Program-made: the position numbers and the translations under genes | Source of the DNA: Clitopilus passeckerianus | Lineage: Eukaryota > Basidiomycota > Agaricomycetes > Agaricales > Entolomataceae | NCBI GenBank assembly: GCA_944990035.1 | Contig: CALYLX010000064.1 | Span: 186,001 to 250,000 of the forward strand | DNA length: 64,000 bases | Direction: 5' to 3' | Notes under the pieces: model-generated | What the model saw: only the letters and a program-made list of their open reading frames with translations | Databases searched by the model: none | Told to the model about the DNA's origin: nothing | Part shown: positions 55,763 to 64,000 of the stretch, one piece after another | Layout of the letters: each line of letters opens with the position of its first letter | Numbering within the stretch: the first letter of the stretch is position 1

Positions 55763-56820
55763 ATGGCTGGGACTCGTTATCTTTCTGCAAAGCTTGCTCA
55801 ACAAGTGAGCCAGATATTCTACTGCTGTCGTGGGCTGAGCTAAAGGAGCTTAGATTGACGAAGAGCTCATGGGCTCACTGGGATCATTCACACTCGATCA
55901 GGTCCGAAAGTCGCCCAACTCCTTGCCTGCTGAATGGAATTTGATATAGTGTTAGCTCATGGAACTCGCTGGCCTAGCCTGTGCTCAAGCTCTAGCAAAA
56001 GTATATCCCAAAGAAAATTACTCAAGAGTACTTGTCTGCTGTGGCCCAGGAAACCAAGGTCTGCCTTGCTATTCAACAGGAATGAATGACTTCTGACGTC
56101 ATTCAAAACCGTCCACCACAGGCGGAGATGGGCTAGTAGCAGCACGACACCTCGGTAGACATACCTGGCTTATAACCCCAGAACTCAAATTCTAAACGAG
56201 TTTCAGGCATGTTTGGCTACAAACCAACGATTTGGATGCCGAAGGTACGCCGCATTAGATGGCCCAAGCCAACCTTATGTATTAACCCCCAGTACAGCCA
56301 GGTTCCAAGGATCATTACAAACGCTTGCAAAATCAATGCAACAACATGAAGATTCACACCATCCCACCCTCTAACGATCCTTCACCCCTGAAGGACGCCC
56401 TCAAATCCTCTGACGTTATTCTCGATGCTATCTTTGGCTTTTCTTTCAAAGGCCCAGTTCGCTCTCCATTTGACTCGGCTCTTCCCCTCATCACGGAGTC
56501 CAAGTTGCCTATTGTATCCGTGGACATTCCGAGTGGGTGGGATATCGAGCAAGGGAAGGTAGAGAAGCTGGGACTGGAGCCCGATGTTCTAGTCAGTCTT
56601 ACGGCGCCGAAGGAAGGTGTGAGAGCTTTCAAGGGAAGGCACTTCTTGGGTGGAAGGTTCGTTCCTAAGTAAGCTGTGAACTTGTATATTCTTCATGAAC
56701 CGAGTTAGATACTCACGTGTATGTCGCAGAGCAATGCAAGAACACTTCCAGTTGAACCTGCCGGAGTATCCTGGGGGCGAACAAATTGTAGACATTACAG
56801 AGAACGAGCACAAGCTATGA
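55763..56820 (+). CDS. NNR1: NAD(P)HX epimerase (YjeF_N family)
   Basis: ATG 55763 and six or seven small exons. Readable blocks: [126 protein letters not shown], and the C-terminus [18 protein letters not shown]. These are the diagnostic motifs of the YjeF_N/AIBP family, which epimerises R-NADHX and R-NADPHX so that the ATP-dependent dehydratase can restore the cofactor. Length (about 245 residues) is normal. No clear targeting peptide. Intact. Confidence 0.94.
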
Positions 56821-56979
56821 CTTCATTGGTTGAATATACCGTCACAGTCCTTCACTGATATCTGATACCGAAATTCTACAATCTCTTTGAGCACCACGGA
56901 TAATTGCCTTTCTCCCGGTCCCCAGCAAAAATAGGAAAAGGTGACGAAAAAAAAAATGAAACAAACTTACCTGCGTGAG

Positions 56980-58450
56980 CTAGTTCTGGCGGCCTCGTGC
57001 TTTCCCCAACGTGTTCCCTAGTTCCCTTTCAAACTCTTGTCTACTGATTTCTCCTTTGTTATACCGCCTGGTCAATCTCGTCGTTTCCTTCTCCAATTTT
57101 TTTGTCTTGCATCGGTTCTGGAAATACCATGTCACCGGTTACTGGGTTCTCAACAACATACGTTGGTTCAGAGGGCCAGTGCTGCCAACTCCTTTCTCTT
57201 ATCATTGTAGCCATGGCACTGCAGGCTCTGTGCACCCATATCCTGCCCAGGTATTTCTCCATCTCGGAGCATTCTCTCTCCGCCACTTGATTCATAAAGC
57301 TCCAAAGCACCGCTGGGTCTTCGGCTCCAGGTTTAATTGTTCCCCGTAATTTGGTATTCCGGAGGACGGAGAATCGTTTCTTCTCTCTGTGAATCTTGAG
57401 GATGTGCCGCGCTGACGATTTATCCTCCAGTCTTGCTGGGACGAGTATGGGGCAGAACCCTTGAAGCTCGGCAATCATATATTGGGGGGATAGGATGAGA
57501 CCGTCTTGGTCGTACGAGTAGAGCCCGCAGTCGAGCAGGATATCCTCACCTCCCAACGTGGTAAAGTAGATCCAGTAATGGTCATTTGGATCCTGGACTT
57601 TCGGAAGGGATTCTCCCGATTGCTGGATGTAGACTCTGACACGCTCCGGTGAAAGGTCGAGGCTCCCTTTTGCTATACCAAAATCGGCAACTGGATAGCC
57701 GCGGTGCTGAAGCCTGATGCGCCGATTATCGAAACCATCGGGAGACTCTGGATTCCATGTGGTCGTATAAATCGTCGACAGCACAGAGTAGCAAACTGCA
57801 GTGAGCGCTGGTACCAGCCAACCTTCTCTTTCGATACGGAGGTTAAAGCTTCCGGCGATTCTTGGTGATTTCGCTGTCGGCCACCAGGCTGCTCCTCTTT
57901 CTTCTCCTGCGACGTTGCACAGATCTCCGAGCTGAATAACTGTTGCTTTGGTTCCATCTGGTAGAGTTGAAGGCTTTAACATGCCGGGATTCGGGGAGTT
58001 TGCGATTTTTGAAATGGAGGCTCCATGCAGGGGCCTCTCTGGTGCAATTCGGACGGCCTCAATCAATGTTGCGATAAACGGATAGAACATCCGGAGGTCA
58101 GGTTTATCAGTCTTCCCTTCGAACAGGTGTCACAATATTTAACGAGAACTAGTATTCTGGTGCTCACCACACTGGCGTTTGTGACTTGTCCAGTCAAGCC
58201 GTTGGCATTCTCTTGAGCAATAAATTTGCTGCAAGATGCAAAACCAACTTAAACGTCAGCACCTGGGGCGGGGATCGCTCAAGAAACCTTTCATACCTCC
58301 CGCAAGAAGCGCATAGACGTAAATCAGATTGTCTTTTGCACCCAGTGCAATTTCCAGCTTCTCGAGTGGAAGATAGACGGGTAGATGTCCCGAGATGCAT
58401 TCCAAGCCATGAATATTGATATGTCCCCTTTCTTTGGGCAATCCCAGCAC
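56980..58450 (-). pseudogene. MYND-finger array member M, frameshifted at both ends
   Basis: Exon 1 starts as LPVYLPLEKLE but shifts frame into NCTGCKRQSDLRLCASCG, and its end is one base short for the conserved phase. Exon 2 is the normal 61 nt (QIYCSRECQRLDWTSHKRQC). Exon 3 reads KTDKPDLRMFYPFIATLIEA, AAWWPTAKSP, EREGWLVPALTAVCYSVLST, YPVADFGIAKGS, DPNDHYWIYFTTLGGED, LDCGLYSYD, KRFSVLRNTKLRGTIK and FMNQVAERECSEME. At the A7/T7 run (57097-57103) the frame shifts: the original tail (RRYNKGEISRQEFERELG) continues in the next frame to a stop at 56980. The 343-codon middle is intact, so decay is recent, or the homopolymer shift is an assembly error. Confidence 0.72.
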
Positions 58451-59435
58451 TTCAAGGGCCTCCCAATCTTCGGGGAAGGAAGGACTGCATAGATATCCTC
58501 GATTGACGTGTAGAACATAACCTCCAGTTCTCCTTCCAGTGTATGAAGTAATGCCTTCATACCTAGCACCAACTGGTTGACCCGTTCAACTTCTTTATTG
58601 AGCTGTTTGAGTGCAATTTCATGGAAGGGCCTCTCCAGTTCTTCCCACTGGGGATCCCGGAGGATAGCAACTTCGTCATAACGCAAGCCGTCTGCTTGCA
58701 TATAACTTGGATATCCCGTTAAATGGCTATCAATCGTTACAACAGAGCATCTCTACCTCTGCAGGAAGAACATAAGCGCAGTGATGTATTTTGGCCACAT
58801 ACATTGCATCTACCCAGCGCGTCGAAGCCCTGGGTGGAGCCGTGCGCCCCCCTTTTTTGTCATTGCCCAGAGGGGTGGGAAACATCTGTGCAAGTTCATC
58901 GATAGAAGCTTCAAAGAAGTCCTTCATTTCTTTTTCCGATGTTAATTCGAGAACCTGCACAGATTCGGGCGTAACAGCATTAAATTTGAACGTCTTCTGG
59001 AATCGTTAAGCCGTCTGAGAGCCATCTCATGAAATGGTCGCTCGAGATTCTTCCACTCTGTGTCACGAAAGCTGGAGAGATGTTCTGGGTCCAGAGCCCT
59101 GGGTCGAGTCTTGATCAGTTGCACAATTCGGCGTGCCAAGGACAGCTTGAGGACATAGGTGAAACTGACGTGTGCGAGGCCATTTCCCTCGTACACAAAG
59201 ACCACATCTGGGCGGTCCTCCGGTAGAGGAAACTTCGGTAATTTGCGAGCCAAACCATTATGCAGCACAGTTGACAACCAAGGAGAGTTGTTGGCACTGC
59301 CTTCCAACCCTGACCCTCCCCGACCTTCCCATCATCCCGCCCTCGCCGACCCTTGATCGAGTTTACTGAGTTTACGATCGTAGGCGTAAACTTCGCAAAA
59401 TAACCGTACTTATGCAAGCCGGGGCTACCGTTCAT
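58324..59435 (-). pseudogene. Unrecognised gene with two internal repeats, frame broken
   Basis: A plausible start is ATG 59435 (MNGSPGLHKYGYFAKF). Two related units follow. Unit 1: DVVFVYEGNGLAHVSFTYVL, SFRDTEWKNLERPFHEMALR, SEKEMKDFFEASIDELAQMF. Unit 2: LRDPQWEELERPFHEIALKQ, LEVMFYTSIEDIYAVLPSP. The shared core is LERPFHE(M/I)AL(R/K). Frames change at about 59290, 58995 and 58735, not all explicable by introns, so it is probably degenerate. The 3' end overlaps the first exon of array member M on the same strand in another frame. I do not recognise the family; it is not MYND. Confidence 0.45.
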
Positions 59436-59623
59436 CTTATCAGATATCCTTGATCGGGGTGATTGACCTACACGCGGTCACCACGAACGATGCACACTCA
59501 GGCCTCCGCCGACTACACCAGTTCCTCCATCTACCCTACTTTATCGCAGGCTTTCAAGCTTCCACCATTTGAGCACATCTATTATACGGAAAGCGTCAGG
59601 CATTGTAGGTTTGGAGAGAAAGA

Positions 59624-61036
59624 ATGATTCCCACCTTGGATCGCGTCCTTCGTTTGCCGCCCGAGCGGCTTCAGAGTTGTTCAGTGTGTAGTAAAACCAC
59701 TACATTGCGATTATGCTCTTCTTGCGGAGAGGTAAGCCCTGAACAAACTAGCTAAAGACTTTCTGCTCACGGGAAAGAAATGTCTTAGCAAATATACTGT
59801 TCCGTAGATTGCCAGAAACTTGACTGGGCATACCACAAGTTGGAATGTCGTATGTAATTCATTCCTTGAATGAATAAAAACTAAATATGGTTTCGCTCAA
59901 CAGGTAAAACTGAAAAAATAGACCTAGCCATTTTTCACCCATTTCTAGCCTTTCTGTTAGATGCTACCGTCCGGAACTCTGCACGGCCATGGCACCGGGC
60001 GGTCAAATACCAGATCACTAACTGCCCAATTGACGCCAAACCCATAAAGCTCGCTGACGGAACTTTTGCACAACCCGTAATGCTCGGCGAACAACTCGGA
60101 ATCAATGAATACCTTACCCCGAGATGGTGGCCCGCTGCACACACAGAACTCGTTCGCGCCAAGCTTGGTCGCAGAATTGTGCGGGAAGGCTGGCTTGTTC
60201 CTAGCACCGTGGCCGTGTGCTTTAGCTTACTCAGGACAATGTACAGCACTGTCTGGGTCCCCACAGATCCAAAGTACGTACCAACCAGAGACGAATACCG
60301 TGTACGGTTCCAATATCGTGGCATACCCATCTCGGACTTTGGAATTGCCAAAGGGGAGATCGATCTTGCTCCTTGGCAGAAGATCGCTTATTTCAACAAG
60401 TCTGGGGAGCAGCTGCCCAGTCTTCAGGATCCCAAAGATCATATTTGGATCTACTTCACGACTCTGAAAGGAGAAGAGCTGCTTTTGGATTGCGGCATCT
60501 ATCCATTTGACAACTGCATGACGGTTCAGAGTAAACCTTACAATGTCTGTAGCATGGATTGCTTTGGTGCCGTCCCAATTCTCTTCAAAGACGGACATCA
60601 CGCCCGTACGATGCCCAACATTCACAAAAAGAAAAAGAGTTTCTCGGTATTGCGAGACTTTGATTTGCTCGAGGTTACACGACCACCACCTTCTCTCCTC
60701 CTCTCGAATACAGAATTCAAGGCAGCGCTTGCATTCATGGAGAAGGTTGCAGAAAGAGAATCCACCGACACGGAAAAACGTCTCCTCCGGACTTGGATCT
60801 CCCAATCCCTGTATCCACTCATCACCTCCGTCCAGAATCGAAGCTGGAGACACTGGCCCAAAGATCTTCCGTTAGGTTACGATGCAGATCCTGGTCAGTC
60901 CATGACTAATGAGGTGGCCGAGCACAAAGATCTCATCAAACTGAGCCGTAAATACAATCGAGGGGATATCAGTGCGGAGGATTTAGCAAAAGGTATCGCA
61001 GTGCTTGAGCTAAAGCATGCATTAGGGCGGGTATAA
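59624..61036 (+). CDS. MYND-finger array protein O
   Basis: Exons 59624-59731, 59789-59849 and 59904-61036 give 433 residues. Short N-terminus (MIPTLDRVLRLPPERLQS), finger CSVCSKTTTLRLCSSCGE and QIYCSVDCQKLDWAYHKLEC, then KTEKIDLAIFHPFLAFLLDA, PRWWPAAHTE, VREGWLVPSTVAVCFSLLRT, IPISDFGIAKGEIDLAP, DPKDHIWIYFTTLKGEELLL, DCGIYPFDN, KSFSVLRDFDLLE, FMEKVAERESTDTE, RSWRHWPKDLP and a helical tail (RKYNRGDISAEDLAKGIAVL). Closest to M and P by eye (IYFTTL, Y/F at FDN, AERE). All junctions keep frame; intact. Confidence 0.88.
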
Positions 61037-61232
61037 GCAACTTGCGGGCTATCCTGGAAATGGGCTTGGTATGGGTTATCGCACATTCCAGTATATAATC
61101 TTGGCCTCTTCACTTGATATAGACTACGAAGCACTTCCCGTATATTTTCTGTTCCGTCTCTCCTCCTGAAGTAATCCCCATTGGTACTGATCCAGAGTAA
61201 TACTTCCCTAGTTGTACTTTTGTTTTAACTTG

Positions 61233-61934
61233 CTAAATCTTGCTGCTGCCTTCGCGTCGAATGTACATGTGGCAGAGGTGATATTCGATGTTGGGCAAGG
61301 TTTCCCCCGTGATGTCGTCCATGAATTGGAAGATGTATTCCATACCCTAGTAGTCAATCCGTTTGGTACTGAGGCTAACCCCTTTCTGGAGTTTCTCGTT
61401 CCGAAGGACTGAAAACTTCTCCTTCGTCTGGTGAGATAGTGGCGTATCGCGTGTGAAGAGCACTGGAGCTCCGTCATAGCAGGCGATGTCGTCGACTTTA
61501 TATTCATCGCTTTGGACGAGCTCGGTGTAGTCGAATGTGTAAACACAGCAGTCGAGACTTGCCGTTTCTCCACGAAGGTTCTGGAAATAGATCCAATAGT
61601 GCTCTTTCGGATCCTGTCCCTTTTTCACTTCCTTCCCTTCAGAGTCAAGGTAGATTATCCTGCGCCCAGGTACAACTTGGTATTCTCCCTTTGCGATGCC
61701 AAAATCGGAGATGAGGGAGTTACGATACCAAAGGCGGACCCTGCGTTCTTCTTGACCGTCCTTTGTTTTGTTGGCAGGGAGCCAGGTGGTGGTGTACATC
61801 CTCGCCAAGATCGAGAAGCATATGGTTGTTACTAACGGAACGACATTCCCTTCTCGAAGAAGGCGGCTGGGGGGTTTGCTGCGAATTTCCTCGGACTGCG
61901 GTGCACGGCACAAGGCCCACAGCCTGCGTTCCAC
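61233..61934 (-). pseudogene. MYND-finger array member P, truncated both ends
   Basis: Convergent with O. The finger and first third are absent. Sequence starts near LLREGNVVPLVTTICFSILA, then YRNSLISDFGIAKGE, DPKEHYWIYFQNLRGETASL, DCCVYTFDY, FSVLRNEKLQKGV, then an in-frame TAG at 61345-61347 followed by GMEYIFQFMDDITGETLPNI and a stop at 61233. The C-terminal W-P-K block and helical tail are missing. DCC replaces the family's DCG. Confidence 0.8.
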
Positions 61935-62068
61935 AACAGGCCATCCGCTGAAAAGCTAGGACATCGGACGAAATAGCCGCGGAAGAATGAACATGAATAT
62001 TCTTGGAAGGTCGTGATGATACAGAACCGAAAGATGAAACCACAACCGTGAACACTAGCCTGGCTTCT

Positions 62069-62854
62069 TCACGACTGCACGAAGTCCAGGACAACCTTGT
62101 ACTCCGGGAACCACAGTTTCGTGCATTTCTCCACCCAGCCCAGCAGGGAGGGCTTCTCCTTCAACAACGCTAAGAATTCCGAATTCCCTACTCCACAGCC
62201 TATGCCATTCAGCAAGAACCCGCAATTGATAACGTCCACCAGAGTCGGCTTGTCCTTTCCAAAGAACCACTCCTTCCCTTCCAACTTGGTGTCCAAATTT
62301 GCAAGCCACTCGACAAGGAAGGTGTCAACTTCCTCCTTCGAATGGCGACCCATGCCTGCCTTCCACATAATGCCGTTGATATTCCTTCGCAGTTGCCACA
62401 TTATGAGAGGCTTGAGCAGAGCAGGGATAGGAATGGAGCTGTAAGTCGCATTGTAGTTGTCGGGTCGATCCCAGGACCACCGCGATGTGACGAGTGCAAG
62501 GTACATGAGGTCTTCAGTGTACGCAACCCAGGCACGCGAGTCTACTTGTTCAGACTTGGTCAAAGGCGCGTCCAGGTCGGTGCAAAGTCCGTTCGAAACG
62601 AGGTGGCGAATGATGAAGTGGGAGTCGGCAATGGTGGTGGTAGCGGTCTTTCCATCAGGTGTAGTGGCTTTGAGATCGATATATGGGAGTTTGCCCTTCG
62701 GTGCATTGCCGGGTGTTGTAAAAACATGGGTATAGTTCTTGAACTCTGTTGCACGAAAGAAAGTCTCCAGTTTTTGGACGAACCCGGAGGGAGAAGGGAC
62801 GTCCTTTTCAGTTTTGACGAAACCGTAAAGCACAATCTCGTACTTGGCCGTCAT
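62069..62854 (-). CDS. Fax/metaxin-like glutathione S-transferase-fold protein
   Basis: A single 261-residue exon from ATG 62854. The thioredoxin-like N-terminal half contains LETFFRATEF, APKGKLPYIDLKATT and TIADSHFIIRHLV, the pattern of the failed-axon-connections (Fax)/GST_N_4 group, where P-Y-I and the I-A-D-S helix cap would contact glutathione. The C-terminal helical half has AYTEDLMYLALVTSRWSWD, EEVDTFLVEWLANLDTKLEG and WFFGKDKPTLVDVI. The first helix lacks an obvious catalytic Ser/Cys at the GST position. Role unclear; relatives include metaxins and Tom37-like proteins and uncharacterised fungal GSTs. Intact and intronless. Confidence 0.85.
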   Translation of the reverse strand: MTAKYEIVLYGFVKTEKDVPSPSGFVQKLETFFRATEFKNYTHVFTTPGNAPKGKLPYIDLKATTPDGKTATTTIADSHFIIRHLVSNGLCTDLDAPLTKSEQVDSRAWVAYTEDLMYLALVTSRWSWDRPDNYNATYSSIPIPALLKPLIMWQLRRNINGIMWKAGMGRHSKEEVDTFLVEWLANLDTKLEGKEWFFGKDKPTLVDVINCGFLLNGIGCGVGNSEFLALLKEKPSLLGWVEKCTKLWFPEYKVVLDFVQS

Positions 62855-63292
62855 TGAGGGAGAGACTTTTGTGGTGGTTGTGTTGAAACGTTGCTTTTCA
62901 TGTGTCCGTTTTGAAGGATCGCCTGTTACTGGAATTGGTTCAAGTTGAGATCAGAGCTCAGCACCTGGCACTCATTATGAACCATTGGGCTGCGCATTCA
63001 GAAGCCAATTCAAAGGCCAACTCCTCAGAAATCCGCAGTTAACGAGTAAATAAGCAAGATTCACTTCAAAGCTGCGGACTGATGGAAGTAAAAGCCAGAG
63101 AGACGCGTAAAATGCGGCGGTCCTGGGGTAACATGGCATTGGTGGCACTGAAAACGGTAATGGCGGGTACAAACAACACGACCTTCATGATTAATGGCGT
63201 GAAACTACGGGTATTGCCACAGAAATCGTACAAAGTTCAGCAGAAGGTCAAGAAGATGACAAGAAACGTCCGAAACGAAAGCAAACAAAGCA
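62855..63292. other. Intergenic region
   Basis: About 440 bp between the GST-like gene and the last MYND gene. Short plus-strand open frame (63082-63318) is lysine-rich and unsupported. Confidence 0.5.
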
Positions 63293-64000
63293 TCATGAAC
63301 TCGCTGGGGCTGGCTTGACGCAAACCCTTCTATGCTCCTCCCAATCCCTGCGCTGATGGTCTGCAGAACAGTACTTCACGAGCTTGCACTTGCTGCAAAC
63401 CTGACCTGCTGGTCGCGTGTCGTTCGAACTGACGCTGACATCTGAACCCTCGCTGCTGCTCGATGAATTGCCAGAAGAATCATCGCAAAACACGGTGCCG
63501 CACTCTATCCAGTTACACATCTGCTTCGGCTTCACCTTCCTCCGCTTCCCTCCCTTGATGATCTTCGTGTCCAATATACAAGCCGTCTCGAGTCCTCTCC
63601 GCGGAAAACGTATCATTTCGCAGTCGTCCGTGCAGCAAGGGTTTGGGCATCCTGTTGGATAGTCGTAGAATATGTTCTCATCGGGAACATATGTCCGGTG
63701 CGTGAAAAATATTTGGGAGTATGATGTCGTCTGATGTGAGAAGAGCACGACAAATCGCGGTCGTTTTTCATAGAGGATGGCTCTCAGAGTGAGATCGATC
63801 TGCGGGAAACATGGTGTTCTTCGTTGTCGGAGCAAAGTGTGGCTCAATCGCATATCTGTTCCAGAACATCAAAAAATTTCTCCAGACAGAACTCGGAATA
63901 GGGGCGACGTACGTTCATATTGTATTCTGCTTTCCATACTTGGCTTACACGGGCGACCAAAGGAATGCCGGCATATAAGTTTGAAGTATTCTGAGACGTC
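63293..64000 (-). CDS. MYND-finger protein of a different type (5' end outside window)
   Basis: The last exon (63843-63293) ends with a C-terminal MYND-type finger: VCSKCKLVKYCSADHQRRDW then EEHRRVC. A Cys-rich segment precedes it (CPNPCCTDDCE, MCNWIECGTVFCDD), separated by a Ser-rich linker. An upstream exon (63915 and beyond) can be joined in phase through an intron (donor gtacgt, acceptor aacag), so the gene continues past the window's right edge. Unlike the array proteins, the finger is last and unsplit, and none of the array's C-terminal blocks is present. It is therefore a separate MYND subfamily that happens to border the array. Confidence 0.75.

Noticed and set aside
58194..58400. ATG 58400 as a start that rescues array member M
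   Set aside because: It restores the first half of the finger but leaves exon 1 in the wrong phase for exon 2, so the protein would still be out of frame.
61208..61573. Minus-strand 121-codon ORF as a gene
   Set aside because: It is an alternate frame over the truncated array member P, whose own frame carries the family motifs.
1..64000. CRISPR arrays, prokaryotic operons, rRNA genes
   Set aside because: No regularly spaced repeats or rRNA sequence were seen, and the split genes are plainly eukaryotic.

Overview
The window looks like nuclear DNA of a mushroom-forming basidiomycete (Agaricomycetes). Genes are dense and cut by many short GT-AG introns of about 45-70 bases. Clear eukaryotic housekeeping genes (AVL9, a STE7/Fuz7-type MAPKK, ORC6, the POP4 subunit of RNase P, NAD(P)HX epimerase, tRNA-Glu) alternate with lineage-expanded families typical of such fungi: F-box-like proteins, MYND-finger proteins, a NACHT-ankyrin NLR, DUF2235 hydrolases, small secreted proteins and a chromovirus retrotransposon. 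All calls come from reading the sequence; no database search was possible.

Left part, 1-20 kb, is a decayed accessory region. It holds the tail of an unidentified gene, an MFS transporter pseudogene, a 288-bp element with terminal inverted repeats, tRNA-Glu, a secreted BNR-repeat protein, an F-box-like gene with a premature stop, and a host gene cut off by a 7.26-kb Ty3/gypsy chromovirus (7640-14899). The element has 485-bp LTRs differing at 4 sites, gag, pol with a chromodomain, and a third ORF ending in a Cys/His-rich segment. An 11-nt match between the predicted mRNA start and the primer-binding site suggests Tf1-like self-priming. To its right lie a predicted nucleotidyltransferase-fold gene, a second F-box-like copy broken differently, and a secreted-protein gene.

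Middle part, 20-33 kb, is mostly conserved: AVL9, two tandem DUF2235 alpha/beta-hydrolase genes, the MAPKK and ORC6.

Right part, 33.6-62 kb, is an array of one gene family: a split MYND zinc finger (exon 1 plus a 61-nt exon 2) joined to a roughly 350-400-residue C-terminal region I do not recognise. Five members look intact (33658, 35530, 37193, 46404-47886, 59624). Six more and one fragment are decayed. Two paralogues carry TAA at the same MYND codon. Within the array sit two tandem small secreted proteins, a NACHT-ankyrin NLR, and the divergent conserved pair POP4 / NAD(P)HX epimerase. A Fax-like glutathione-transferase-fold gene and a second kind of MYND protein end the window.

The best candidate for an undescribed system is this MYND array with its NLR and secreted-protein neighbours: rapid birth and death of regulator-like proteins around a STAND NTPase. 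No sequence evidence shows that these genes act together; that link is inference from position only.
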